64,000 nucleotides of DNA, taken from Rubrobacter marinus (GTDB lineage: Bacteria > Actinomycetota > Rubrobacteria > Rubrobacterales > Rubrobacteraceae). Location: contig NZ_CP045121.1 of NCBI RefSeq assembly GCF_011492965.1, positions 3,286,001 through 3,350,000 of the forward strand, read 5' to 3'. The position numbers and the translations under genes are program-made. The notes beneath the pieces are model-generated. The model made no database searches. It saw only the letters and a list, made by a program, of their open reading frames with translations, and had not been told where the DNA came from. How positions within the stretch are numbered: position 1 is the first letter of the stretch; each line of letters begins with the position of its first letter. Shown here one piece after another: positions 46,310-54,587 of this stretch.

Positions 46310-47216
46310 CTAGAGCGCGCCCCGATCAGGACGCCGGCGCAGTACAGCAGGCCGAAGACGGCGTGCAGGCCGGCCGTCTTCTTCACGACGGGGTCCAGGA
46401 GGTTCGGGCGCGGGAGGCCGCGATGCCGCGCCAGAGCCCGGGGAGGAGGAGGGCGCTCACGACGGCGAGGGCGGCCCCGAGGGGGACGACGCCGAAGGAG
46501 ATCAGGGCCGCCACCGCGACGTAGGCCTCGAGCAGCAACGCCCGGTAGACCAGGATGCCGCCCGACCTCCCGAAGACGATGGGCAGGGTGCGCCGCCCGC
46601 CCCGTCGGTCGGACTCCATGTCGCGGATGTTGTTGGCGAGCAGGATCGCCGCGACGAGACCGCCTATCGGCAGCGCCGCCAGGGGACGCGCCACGGGAGG
46701 GCGTCGGCCTGGACCGCGTAGGCGATGACCACGATGAGGACGCCCATGAACAGGAAGACGGCGGCCTCGCTGGCCGCCGTGTAGGCGATGGGGCGCGGCC
46801 CGGCGGAGTACAGGTAGCCGCCCAGCGCCGAGAGCAGCCCGAGGGCCAGGATGTCCAGCCCCCGACGAAGACGAGGTACAGCCCGAGCACGGCCGCGAGC
46901 GTGTAGCAGAGCAGGGCCCCAGGAGGACGGCGCGCGCGTGTACCCTGCCCTGGACGATGGAGCCCGCGATCCCGACCGCCTCGGCCGTGTCGAGGCCGCG
47001 CTTCTCGTCGTAGAACTCGTTGAACATGTTGGTAGCGGCCTGTATGAGCAGGCTCGCCACGAGCATCGCCAGGAAGGGCCCCCACGCGAACGCCCCGTCG
47101 GAGAGCGCCAGCGCCGTCCCGAAGAGCACCGGGACGGCCGCCGCCGTCAGCGTGAACGGACGGGCCAGCCAGAACCACTCGGTCAGGGGCGGGCGCCCGG
47201 GATGCGCAGAGTTCAT
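46310..47216 (-). pseudogene. menA: 1,4-Dihydroxy-2-naphthoate polyprenyltransferase, multiply frameshifted
   Basis: UbiA-family membrane prenyltransferase joining DHNA to the isoprenoid tail. First Asp-rich motif is NMFNEFYDEKRGLDT, second is NNIRDMESDRRGGRRTLPIVFGR, with about nine helices. Missing bases near 46920, 46859, 46681, 46410 and 46325 connect GALLCYTLAAVLGLYLVFVGG, LDILALGLLSALGGYLYSAGPRP..., ALPIGGLVAAILLANN... and NLLDPVVKKTAGLHAVFGLLYCAGVLI to a TAG at 46310-46312. ATG 47216 has GGAG 5 nt upstream and TACAAT further up. It completes the men set except the final methyltransferase. Confidence 0.85.
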
Positions 47217-47297
47217 GCAGGCTCCATTACGGGGATATTGTAGGGGCTCGGCGACGCCGGCGTCGGCGGATCTCCCGCGGCCTCCCGGCCTCTCGCG

Positions 47298-47978
47298 CTA
47301 GGCGAAGCCCGGGCCCGGCCTGCCCTCCTGCGCGCGGGCCGCTTCGAGCAGGCGTATCACCTCCTCGTCGCCGACCTGCTCGAAGTCCTCGTAGTAGGAG
47401 CCGACGGCGTAGAAGTCCGCCGGGGTGGCGAGGACCACGAGCTCGTCCACCTCGGGGCGTAGGAGGTCCGCCGTCCGCGGGGGGCAGACGGGCACGGCGA
47501 GGACGAGGCGCCTCGGTACCCGCTGTCTCAGGGCCAGGACCGCCGCCCTCGCCGTCGCACCCGTGGCGAGGCCGTCGTCCGCCAGGATCACCGTCCGGCC
47601 CGCCACCTCGGGCTCGGGCCGGTCGCCGCGCAGGAGGCGCAGCCGCCGCTCCACCTCCCGTAGCTCCCCCTCGGCCGCCCTCCTTACGTGTTCCCCGGAG
47701 AGCCCGAGCGCGCGGACGATGCGCTCGTTCAGGACCAGCGCGCCCCCCTGGGCCACGGCGCCGATGCCGAGCTCGGGCTGTCCCGGCGCCCCGAGCTTGC
47801 GCGCGATCAGCACGTCGAGCGGCGCCCTCAAGCGGCGCGAGATCTCCGCCCCGACCGGCACGCCTCCCCGCGGCAGCGCGAGCACGAACGGTCCCTCGGC
47901 TTCGTAGCCGGCGAGGAGCGAGGCGAGGCGTCGTCCCGCGTCCACACGGTCCCGGAAGAGCACCTCTGCCCCGCTCAC
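47298..47978 (-). CDS. Phosphoribosyltransferase family protein
   Basis: 226 residues. PRPP-binding motif VILADDGLATGATARA, and an N-terminal ALPRGGVPVGAEISRRL block. This family is annotated only as phosphoribosyltransferase; it is not a clear hypoxanthine or uracil enzyme, and some relatives are fused to dienelactone hydrolases. GTG 47978 is preceded by a TAGGGC stretch with little room for a ribosome site. Specificity unknown. Confidence 0.87.
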   Translation of the reverse strand: MSGAEVLFRDRVDAGRRLASLLAGYEAEGPFVLALPRGGVPVGAEISRRLRAPLDVLIARKLGAPGQPELGIGAVAQGGALVLNERIVRALGLSGEHVRRAAEGELREVERRLRLLRGDRPEPEVAGRTVILADDGLATGATARAAVLALRQRVPRRLVLAVPVCPPRTADLLRPEVDELVVLATPADFYAVGSYYEDFEQVGDEEVIRLLEAARAQEGRPGPGFA

Positions 47979-48024
47979 GCCCTAGGACCCCGGGGTCCCG
48001 TCCCCTACGACACGGCTCGTCCGG

Positions 48025-48228
48025 TCAAGGGGCATAATCCTCGTCGGTCGGGGCCGCGAGCGGGTCGACGATGGGGGCGTCGGGGTCGAACTCGTAGGGC
48101 TCGAAGTTGACCGAGCCGCAGTTCGGGCAGGAGAGCTCGTCCTCCTCCTGCACCACGGGGTTCACTTGCGCCCGGTGGTCCGAGAACACCGTCCCGCACA
48201 CCGAGCAGGAGAATCGCGTATCCGTCAC
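48025..48228 (-). CDS. Small double zinc-ribbon protein
   Basis: 67 residues from GTG 48228 (GAGGTGG site). Two knuckles, CSVCG and CPNCG, are 30-odd residues apart, as in rubredoxin-like zinc ribbons, followed by an acidic tail (EFDPDAPIVDPLAAPTDEDYAP). It starts 37 nt after the stop of the other small zinc protein, so the two probably share a transcript. Function unknown. Confidence 0.65.
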   Translation of the reverse strand: MTDTRFSCSVCGTVFSDHRAQVNPVVQEEDELSCPNCGSVNFEPYEFDPDAPIVDPLAAPTDEDYAP

Positions 48229-48265
48229 GCCAACCACCTCCACTCGTTCGACCTCCACGAAGACC

Positions 48266-48499
48266 CTAGACGCGGTCCTGCGCCCCCTCATTCCCGGCCA
48301 TCCTGGCGCAGTGGGCGCAGCAGAAGAAGGAGCCGCCGGCCTGGACGCCGTGCCCGATCACCTTGACCCCGCAGTGCTCGCAGACGGGGGCCAGGGCGTG
48401 TATGGCGCACTCGAAGCTGTCGAAGACGTGCGTCGTACCGGCGGACGTGACCTCGAAGGCCCCGTCGTAGTCGTTGCCGCAAACCTCGCATTGGGCCAT
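48266..48499 (-). CDS. Cys/His-rich metal-binding protein (bacterial metallothionein-like)
   Basis: 77 residues. Eight Cys and several His: CEVCG, FECAIHALAPVCEHCGVKVIGHG, FFCCAHCAR. The order matches a small actinobacterial family often labelled prokaryotic metallothionein or hypothetical. ATG 48499 follows GAGAGAGGGG. Likely binds zinc in the cytoplasm; roles in metal buffering or nucleic-acid binding cannot be separated by sequence. Confidence 0.75.
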   Translation of the reverse strand: MAQCEVCGNDYDGAFEVTSAGTTHVFDSFECAIHALAPVCEHCGVKVIGHGVQAGGSFFCCAHCARMAGNEGAQDRV

Positions 48500-48627
48500 C
48501 TCGCTACCCCTCTCTCCCGCTCGTCCCGCGACCGTTACCGCTTAGGTTTCCCCGGCTCGCGCCGCCCGAAACGGCTCCTTGCAGGGCCGCCACCGCGCCA
48601 CGAGGGTTCGGCGCTCCCGGACGGGGG

Positions 48628-48633
48628 TATAGA
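48628..48633 (+). promoter_or_regulatory. Leaderless -10 of the thioesterase gene
   Basis: TATAGA ends 7 nt before ATG 48641, with no ribosome site between. Confidence 0.45.
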
Positions 48634-48640
48634 CCGGGCC

Positions 48641-49018
48641 ATGACGAACGACGGAGGGTTCAGGGAGCTTGTGGGCGTGGAGCTCGTCGAGGCAGAGGAG
48701 GGCCGCGCGGTGGTGGAGCTGCGGGCCGGGGACCGGCACCTCAACCCCGGCGGCACCGTACACGGGGGCGCCGTCTCGACCCTCATAGACGTCTCGATGG
48801 CCGAGGCGCTGAACCCGATGACCGGCGAGGAAGAGCGGCCGGTTACCATCGAGATCAAGGTCAACTACCTGGAGCCGGGCGAGCCGGGCACGCTCCGCTG
48901 CACGGCCTCGGTCCGCAAGGGCGGCGGGCGCATTACCATCGTCGAGGCCGAGGTCGTCCAGCGCGAGAGCGACGAGTTGGTCGCCCTCGCCTCCGGCACC
49001 TACACTCGCGTCGGCTAG
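48641..49018 (+). CDS. PaaI-type hotdog thioesterase, candidate DHNA-CoA thioesterase
   Basis: 125 residues. Hotdog fold with HLNPGGTVHGGAVSTLIDVSMAEAL, the catalytic and CoA-binding block of PaaI/YbgC type I enzymes, and PVTIEIKVNYLEPGEPGTLRC. Menaquinone synthesis needs a DHNA-CoA thioesterase (MenI), a hotdog enzyme of this kind, and none lies in the men operon; this gene 2.4 kb away is a good candidate by inference. ATG 48641 is leaderless. Stop TAG shares the palindrome CTAG with the convergent kinase stop. Confidence 0.85.
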   Translation: MTNDGGFRELVGVELVEAEEGRAVVELRAGDRHLNPGGTVHGGAVSTLIDVSMAEALNPMTGEEERPVTIEIKVNYLEPGEPGTLRCTASVRKGGGRITIVEAEVVQRESDELVALASGTYTRVG

Positions 49019-49490
49019 GGCTCCCCTTCCCGCGGGGTAACCCCGAAGCCCGAGCCTTCCACGATCCTCACCCGGTACACCTCGTCGAAGCCCTCCGTGC
49101 GCGAGGGGGGGACGAGCCTCTTGGCGGTGGCGTAGATCGCGACGTCCGGCACCCGCGCCCTCCCCTCCCGGCGCCCGTTGCGCTCCTTCGATGCGCGCGT
49201 CTCGGACTCGAAGTAGTAGGCGACGGCGCAGGCCCCGTGCTCGCGGGCCTGCTCGATCAGGGGCGCCCGGTCCTCCGGCGCGGGTTCGTGTTGTCCACCA
49301 CGACGGAGCGGCCCGAGCGGAGCGCCTCCCGGACGAGTTGGGCCTGCCGGCGGTTCCGGTCCTTGTTGTGGCGGAAGAGGTCCTTGCTGACGTGCGCGTG
49401 GGTCCCGGCGAGGCGCTCGCGGTAGAAGGTGCTCTTCCCCGAGGCCTGCAGGCCCACGAAGACGACGAGCTCGACCTCCCGAGGGCTCAG
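49015..49490 (-). pseudogene. P-loop kinase/ATPase (AAA_33, zeta-toxin-like), frameshifted
   Basis: Walker A GLQASGKST follows the strand ELVVFV, then HVSKDLFRHNKDRNRRQAQLVREALRSGRSVVVDNTNP, typical of small polynucleotide or toxin-type kinases. One missing base near 49286 shifts to APEDRAPLIEQAREHGACAVAYYFESETRASKERN...VPDVAIYATAKRLVPPSRTEGFDEVYRVRI. GTG 49457 would delete the first beta strand, so the true start is upstream; the frame has CTG at 49490 overlapping the previous stop as CTGA. Substrate unknown. Confidence 0.72.
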
Positions 49491-49993
49491 GCCCTCCGGC
49501 TCCTCTCCACGAGTGCGAGGTCCACGAAACGGTCCCAGTTCTCGGCGATCCTGCCGGCCATCGCCTGCTCCTCAGCGCGGTTCTCGCGGGCCACCCGGGC
49601 CGTCTCCTCGTCCCCGGCGCGCAGGGCCATGCGCTCCAGGATCTCGTACGACGCTATCTCCAGGTGCTCCGTCACGAACGCGTCGCGCGCGTTCTGGACC
49701 GGTTTGTCGGCGCGGAAGACGTCGAAGATGCCCTTCGCCTGAGCGGAGGCTATCGCCGAGAAGTTCTTGCCCAGGGAGGCGAGCCCGAGCCCGCCGAGGG
49801 CCTCGAGCCGCTCGCGCAGCTTCTCCTGCTGGCGCCGGGACTCCTCCTTGTGGACGCGGAACATCTCCCTGAGCTCCTCGTCGCCCGTCGTCAGGATCAC
49901 CGAGTCGAGCATCAGCAAGACGTTGCCCTCCAGGGCGTGGACGTTCTGCACGTACTCGATCAGCCTGCCGCGCAACTCGTCGTTCTGCACCAT
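49487..49993 (-). CDS. Ferritin-like DUF892/YciF-type protein
   Basis: 168 residues, four-helix bundle. ELRGRLIEYVQNVHALEGNVLLMLDSVI, FRVHKEESRRQQEKLRERLEALGG and FVTEHLEIASYEILERMALRAGDEETA carry the spaced Glu/His expected for a di-iron ferritin-like fold, as in the DUF892 stress family. Start at 49993 with a purine-rich site. The stop overlaps the start region of the downstream kinase, so the two are coupled. Probably protects against oxidative stress, by family analogy. Confidence 0.82.
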   Translation of the reverse strand: MVQNDELRGRLIEYVQNVHALEGNVLLMLDSVILTTGDEELREMFRVHKEESRRQQEKLRERLEALGGLGLASLGKNFSAIASAQAKGIFDVFRADKPVQNARDAFVTEHLEIASYEILERMALRAGDEETARVARENRAEEQAMAGRIAENWDRFVDLALVERSRRA

Positions 49994-50015
49994 CTCTGCC
50001 TCCTTCTTCTCTCGC

Positions 50016-50304
50016 TCACCCGGTCCGGACCATCCTGAAACGCCCGATGGGGCGCCCCCCGAGCGTCGCCGTCCCGAGCCAGAGGTCCGTCCCCGCCGGC
50101 CTGAGCTCGTCCACCCAGAGGCAGAACGGCGGGTCGTAGATCAGGGCGACGTGATCCGCGCGCTCTTCGAGCCGGAACGGCCACCGCAGGAGGGCCCGAC
50201 GAGGGTCTCGCCCCTCCCCCACGAGCCCGTTTGCGCACCCAGACCATGGGCGGCAACAGACCGCCCACCCGCTCGACCCGCCAGAAGCCGTCGAGGAGGT
50301 CCAC
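50016..50304 (-). pseudogene. Small hypothetical protein, frameshifted
   Basis: From GTG 50304: VDLLDGFWRVERVGGLLPPMVWVRKR; after one extra base near 50232 the frame continues LVGEGRDPRRALLRWPFRLEERADHVALIYDPPFCLWVDELRPAGTDLWLGTATLGGRPIGRFRMVRTG. The joined 95-residue protein looks like a compact beta-barrel domain, with a conserved-looking DGFWRVER start. I do not recognise the family. It precedes the ferritin-like gene by 22 nt on the same strand. Confidence 0.5.
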
Positions 50305-50504
50305 AGCCCTGCCCCGTCGGGCGCGCTGCGGGTGGCCGGGTCTTCCCGGTACTCCCGAGCGACCCCCCGCCTCCAGTCGCCATCGCCGTCCTCCTCGCGA
50401 GCCTGCGGGACGGGCCAGGGGAAGCGTCCCCCCGTAGCCCTCGAAGGCTCTCTTACCCGCCCGCGGGCGCCTCAAGCACGCCTACCGGTGGTTCTCGATC
50501 CCGG

Positions 50505-51646
50505 CTAGGAGTCGTCGTCCCCTCCGACGTCTTCGGAGACCTCCGCGCCGTCCGGGATCTTCTCGCCCCGTAGACGTTGACGTCCGGCGCTATCGTCGCG
50601 CCCTCGCCGACGACGACCCTGTCCCGAGGGCGCACCCCCGCCCCAGGCGGGCGCGCGCCCCGATCTCGCAGGAGCGCCCGACGAGGGCGCCGTCGAGCTC
50701 CGCCCCCTCGCCGATCGAGGCCCCTTCCGCGACGGTGCTCCGCGCCACGCTCGCCCCCGACGCCACGGAGACGCCGGGCGCGAGCACCGCGTACGGCCCG
50801 ACCGTGGCCCCGCGGCGACCCGAACGCCCTCGCCGAGGACGGCCGGGCCCTCGATCGAGCCCTCGTCCGCCTCGGCGCCCTCCCCCACGAAGACGCCCTC
50901 CCGCTTCCCGCCGCCGGGCGGCCTCACGCCCGGACCTCGCCGTCGAGGACGGCGCGCTGGGCGTCCATGTACTGCTCGATGTTGCCGATGTCCTCCCAGT
51001 AGGAGGGGTCCTCCATCACGTAGCCGTAGACGGGGCGTCCCTCGTCGAGGAGCTTGGGGAAGAGCTCCTTGGACCAGTCGTACTCCTGGCCCGCGGGGAT
51101 CTCCTCCAGCACCCCGGGCTCGACGACGTAGATGCCGGTGTTCGCCGTGTACGAGAAGACCTCGCCCTCGTCCGGCTTCTCCAGGAACCTCTCCACGCGC
51201 CCGTCGTCCCCGACGACGACGATCCCGAACTCCGAGGGGTCGTCGACCTTTTTGAGGACGAGCGTCACCTCCGCGCCGCGCTCCTCGTGGAACCGGACGA
51301 CCGCCCCGAGGTCCACGTCCGTCAGGGCGTCGCCCGAGACCACGACGAACCTCTCCCCGAGGCGCCCCTCGACGTACTTCACCGAGCCCGCCGTCCCTAG
51401 AGGCTCCTCCTCGACGGAGTACTCCATCTCCACGCCCCACCGCGAGCCGTCCCCGAAGTGGCCGCGGATAACCTCCGGCATGTACTCCAGGGTGGCGACG
51501 ACCTTCTCGAAGCCGTGGCGCTTCAGCAGGTTGACGATGTGCTCCATGCACGGGACGTTCACCACGGGGATCATCGGTTTCGGCTGCTCGCTCGTCAGCG
51601 GCCTGAGCCTCGTCCCCTGACCGCCGGCCATGATAACGGCCTTCAT
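50505..51646 (-). pseudogene. NDP-sugar pyrophosphorylase with left-handed beta-helix (mannose-1-P guanylyltransferase-like), frameshifted
   Basis: Starts ATG 51646 with AAGGAGGGG. N-terminal nucleotidyltransferase is intact: MAGGQGTRLRPLTSEQPKPMIPVVN, EEPLGTAGSVKY, SGDALTDVDL, EKPDEGEVFSYTANTGIYV and the SYWEDIG signature. The frame ends at 50924, but missing bases near 50926, 50812, 50645 and 50570 restore hexapeptide repeats (VFVGEGAEADEGS, TVGPYAVLAPGVSVASGASVARSTVAEGASIGEGAELDG, VVVGEGATIAPDVNVYG) to TAG at 50505. Probable product GDP-mannose or a related NDP-sugar, for glycans or mannosyl solutes. Confidence 0.82.
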
Positions 51647-51739
51647 AGATACCCCTCCTTGAGAGAAACTCTTCGCAACGGGGAAGCTTACCCCTTTCGG
51701 AGCCGGAGCATCCGGATAGCGCGCCGGCGGCGGCACGGT

Positions 51740-51745
51740 TAGGAT
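51740..51745 (+). promoter_or_regulatory. Candidate -10 of the SDR gene
   Basis: TAGGAT; transcription near 51752 would give a 35-nt leader carrying the GGAAGGAGGG ribosome site of GTG 51787. It supports that start over ATG 51760. Confidence 0.4.
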
Positions 51746-51786
51746 GGCCGGTGGGTTGAATGGTCTTCGCGGAAGGAGGGGGCGTC

Positions 51787-52557
51787 GTGGATCTCGGTCT
51801 CGGGGGGAAGCTCTTCGTGGTGGGCGGCGCGAGCCGCGGGCTCGGGCGTGCCGTCGCCGAGAACCTCGTGGCCGAGGGCGCACGCGTGATCCTCGTCGCC
51901 CGCGACGAGGGCGCCCTCTCCGGGACCGCCCGCGAGCTCGGCGAGGAGGCCCACCCGCTCGCGGCCGACCTCTCGGACCCCCGGAGCGTCGATCGCATAG
52001 CGGGGGCAGTCTCCGGGATGGGGGGCGAGCTCGGCGGCGTCCTCGTCAACACCGGGGGGCCGCCGCCCGGGCGCGCGCTGGAGCTGGACGACGATCAGTG
52101 GCTCGCCGCCTTCGGGTCGCTCGTAGCGGGGCCGATCCGGCTGCTACGCGCCCTCGTCCCGCTCATGGGCGACGGCGCGTCCGTCCTCTTCGTCACCTCG
52201 TCCTCCGTCCGCCAGCCGATCCCGAACCTCGACGCCTCGAACGTCCTGCGCCCGGGCGTCGCCGCCCTGACGAAGTGCCTCGCCCGGGAGCTCGCGCCGC
52301 GCGTGAGGGTCAACAGCCTCGCCCCGGGCCGCATCGACACCGAACGGGCCCGCTCCCTCGACGCGTCGGCCGCGGAGGCGCTCGGCATAACGCGGGAGGA
52401 GCGGCGCGCGCGGATCGGCGAGACCATCCCGATGGGCCGCTACGGCGAGCCCGCGGAGTTCGGGCGGGCCGCAGCCTTCCTCCTCTCCCCCGCCGCCTCC
52501 TACGTGAACGGCGTCTCCCTGCAGGTCGACGGAGGCCTGGTCTCGGCGCTCCCCTGA
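51787..52557 (+). CDS. SDR-family protein with altered active site
   Basis: 256 residues. Rossmann motif FVVGGASRGLGRAVAENL, NTGGPPPG in place of NAG, catalytic-Ser region VTSSSVRQP. The usual YxxxK is replaced by SNVLR (N...R) within LDASNVLRPGVAALTKCLARELAP, then the RVNSLAPGRIDTER block. A branch of SDRs with this NxxxR-type replacement exists, annotated only as SDR oxidoreductases. Start GTG 51787 is 6 nt from AGGAGGG. Intact. Whether it still reduces carbonyls is uncertain. Confidence 0.85.
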   Translation: MDLGLGGKLFVVGGASRGLGRAVAENLVAEGARVILVARDEGALSGTARELGEEAHPLAADLSDPRSVDRIAGAVSGMGGELGGVLVNTGGPPPGRALELDDDQWLAAFGSLVAGPIRLLRALVPLMGDGASVLFVTSSSVRQPIPNLDASNVLRPGVAALTKCLARELAPRVRVNSLAPGRIDTERARSLDASAAEALGITREERRARIGETIPMGRYGEPAEFGRAAAFLLSPAASYVNGVSLQVDGGLVSALP

Positions 52558-52880
52558 GGGGGGCTCGGCGGAGACGGACCGAGCTCCGGGGGCGCGGCCG
52601 TATCCCCCGAGAAGTCTCGTTTTTGGTGTACTGGTTCACGATGTTGGGGTAACATACGCAGCAACGTTCCTGAGTCGCTTCGCTCTTTGGGGCCATCTGC
52701 CCGGGCGTGGCTCGTAGCGTTTCTGCCGCGACGCTCTGTCGCACCCCCATCAGATTACCGAGGTACGTTTCCTGGCGTTGGGTCGGTGCCAACCACTTTT
52801 CTGGCATCGGAGGAAAGGTTCAAGGAGAGATGGCTGGCGAGGCGAAGGTCGGCAGGCATCGAGCAAGGGAGGCAAGCAGC
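52558..52880 (+). other. Intergenic/leader region upstream of the BCCT gene
   Basis: About 320 nt with no supported gene. A TAACAT hexamer (52650-52655) in an AT-rich patch is a plausible -10, which would give the BCCT transcript a leader of roughly 220 nt. In-frame ATG 52830 also exists, but its AAGGAG is only 2 nt away, so it is less likely than 52881. No riboswitch family recognised. Confidence 0.45.
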
Positions 52881-54587
52881 ATGCAGAACGCACGGGAGAG
52901 GGAGAGGCACGAGATAGGTCCGGTGTTCTGGGTCTCGGCGGCGTTCGCGCTGGCGTTCATCTTGTGGGGCGTGATCGGGCCGCAGAGCTTCGGCGCCGTG
53001 ACGCAGGGGATCTTCGAGTGGGTGGTGGGGAACCTCGGCTGGTTCTACCTGCTGGCGGGGAACTTCTTCCTGATCTTCGTGGTCGTCCTCGCCCTCAGCC
53101 GCTACGGCAAGCTCAGGCTCGGGAAGGAGGGCGAGAGGCCGCAGTTCAGCCGCTTCGCGTGGTTCGCCATGCTGTTTCAGGCGGGGATGGGGCCGGCCCT
53201 CATCTTCTGGGGCGTGGCGGAGCCCCTCGCCCACTACAACAGCCCGCCCTTCGGGCTCGCCGAGCCCGGCAGCGTGGAGGCCGCCCAGGTCGGGATGCAG
53301 TACACCTACTTCCACTGGGCGTTCCACCCGTGGGCGATGTACGCCATCGTCGGGCTCGCGGTCGGCTACTTCAGCTTCCGCAGGGACGAGCCCGGCCTCA
53401 TAAGCCCCGTCTTCAGGCCGCTCCTGGGCAACCGCGTCGACGGCCCCATCGGCAAGACCATCGACGTCCTCTCGGTCATCGCGGTCCTGTTCGGGGTCGC
53501 CGTCGCCCTCGGGCAGGCCGGCCTCCAGCTCACCGCCGGGCTCGGCGAGACCTTCGGGACGCCGACCGGGATCATCGCGCAGATCACCGTCATCGTCGTC
53601 ACCACCGTGGCGTTCATAATCTCGGCCTCGACCGCGATCGAGAAGGGGATCAACTACCTCAGCCAGATCAGCTTGTACCTGGCCGGCGTCTTGCTCGTCT
53701 TTTTCTTGTTCCTCGGCCCCACCGCCACCCAGCTCGGCGCCCTCACGCAGGGCGTCGGAGACTACGCGGGCGGCATCGTGCCGATGAGCATGAGGCTCAA
53801 CTCCTTCGACCAGGACAACACGTGGCTCGGGAGCTGGACCGTCTTCTACTGGTCGTGGTGGATCGCCTGGTGCCCGTACGTGGGCCTGTTCATCGCCCGC
53901 ATCTCGCGCGGGCGCACCATCCGCGAGTTCGTCCTCGGCACCGTCCTCGGCCCGAGCGTGGTCACCTTCGTGTGGGTGGCGGTCTTCGGGGGGACGGCCA
54001 TCTTCCTCGACCGCACGCAGGCGGACGGGCTCGCCGAGAGGGTCGTCGCCGATCCGGCCGCCGGGATGTTCCTCTTCCTCGACCAGTTCCCGCTCGCCCT
54101 TCCCCTCTCGATCCTGACGCTCGCCGTGCTCTGGATCTTCTTCGTGGCCGGCGCCGACGCGGGCACCGTCGTCCTGGGAAGCTTGTCCACCGGCGGGCCG
54201 CAGGAGCCGGTGCGGTGGATCAAGGTCGCCTGGGGCCTGGCGATGGCGGCGATCGCCGGGATTCTCCTCGTCGCCGGCGGTCTCGGAGCCCTGCAATCTG
54301 CCTCGGTCCTGACCGGCGTGCCGTTCGCCTTCATCATGTTCCTTATGTGCATCTCCTTTTTGAAGCACCTCCGCAGCGAGGCCCGCGGAGGGGGCCTCCA
54401 GGGGAGCCCGGGCGGCGCGGACGCCGCCCGGGCGAGGGAGGAGGCGCCGTCCACGCGCCGGGCCCCGTCGGGCCGTCCCGCGCCGGGACGCCCCGCGACG
54501 GGCTCGACGTTCACGGCCGAACCGCTACCGGACCCTCGCGGGGACGGGACCCCGGGGATCAACGAGCCCGGAACGGGGGGACGATGA
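52881..54587 (+). CDS. BCCT-family betaine/carnitine/choline transporter
   Basis: 568 residues from ATG 52881 (GGGAGG, 8-nt spacing). Twelve helices with BCCT signatures MGPALIFWGVAEP, the segment GSWTVFYWSWWIAWCPYVGLFIARISRGRTIREF with its substrate-binding Trp residues, and FFVAGADAGTVVLGSLSTGG. It imports glycine betaine or relatives with Na+ or H+ as an osmoprotectant route. A disordered Pro/Ala/Arg-rich tail of about 55 residues follows the last helix. Its stop overlaps the start of the OpuAC-type gene by ATGA. Confidence 0.94.
   Translation: MQNARERERHEIGPVFWVSAAFALAFILWGVIGPQSFGAVTQGIFEWVVGNLGWFYLLAGNFFLIFVVVLALSRYGKLRLGKEGERPQFSRFAWFAMLFQAGMGPALIFWGVAEPLAHYNSPPFGLAEPGSVEAAQVGMQYTYFHWAFHPWAMYAIVGLAVGYFSFRRDEPGLISPVFRPLLGNRVDGPIGKTIDVLSVIAVLFGVAVALGQAGLQLTAGLGETFGTPTGIIAQITVIVVTTVAFIISASTAIEKGINYLSQISLYLAGVLLVFFLFLGPTATQLGALTQGVGDYAGGIVPMSMRLNSFDQDNTWLGSWTVFYWSWWIAWCPYVGLFIARISRGRTIREFVLGTVLGPSVVTFVWVAVFGGTAIFLDRTQADGLAERVVADPAAGMFLFLDQFPLALPLSILTLAVLWIFFVAGADAGTVVLGSLSTGGPQEPVRWIKVAWGLAMAAIAGILLVAGGLGALQSASVLTGVPFAFIMFLMCISFLKHLRSEARGGGLQGSPGGADAARAREEAPSTRRAPSGRPAPGRPATGSTFTAEPLPDPRGDGTPGINEPGTGGR

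Noticed and set aside
44674-47178. Very long minus-strand open frame of 834 codons
   Set aside because: It runs antisense through menE, and only its upstream end contains true menA fragments. Arg/Pro/Gly-rich composition without motifs marks it as a shadow frame of GC-rich DNA.
52830-52880. Earlier BCCT start at ATG 52830
   Set aside because: Its AAGGAG is only 2 nt from the ATG, while ATG 52881 has GGGAGG at 8 nt and gives a normal BCCT N-terminus.
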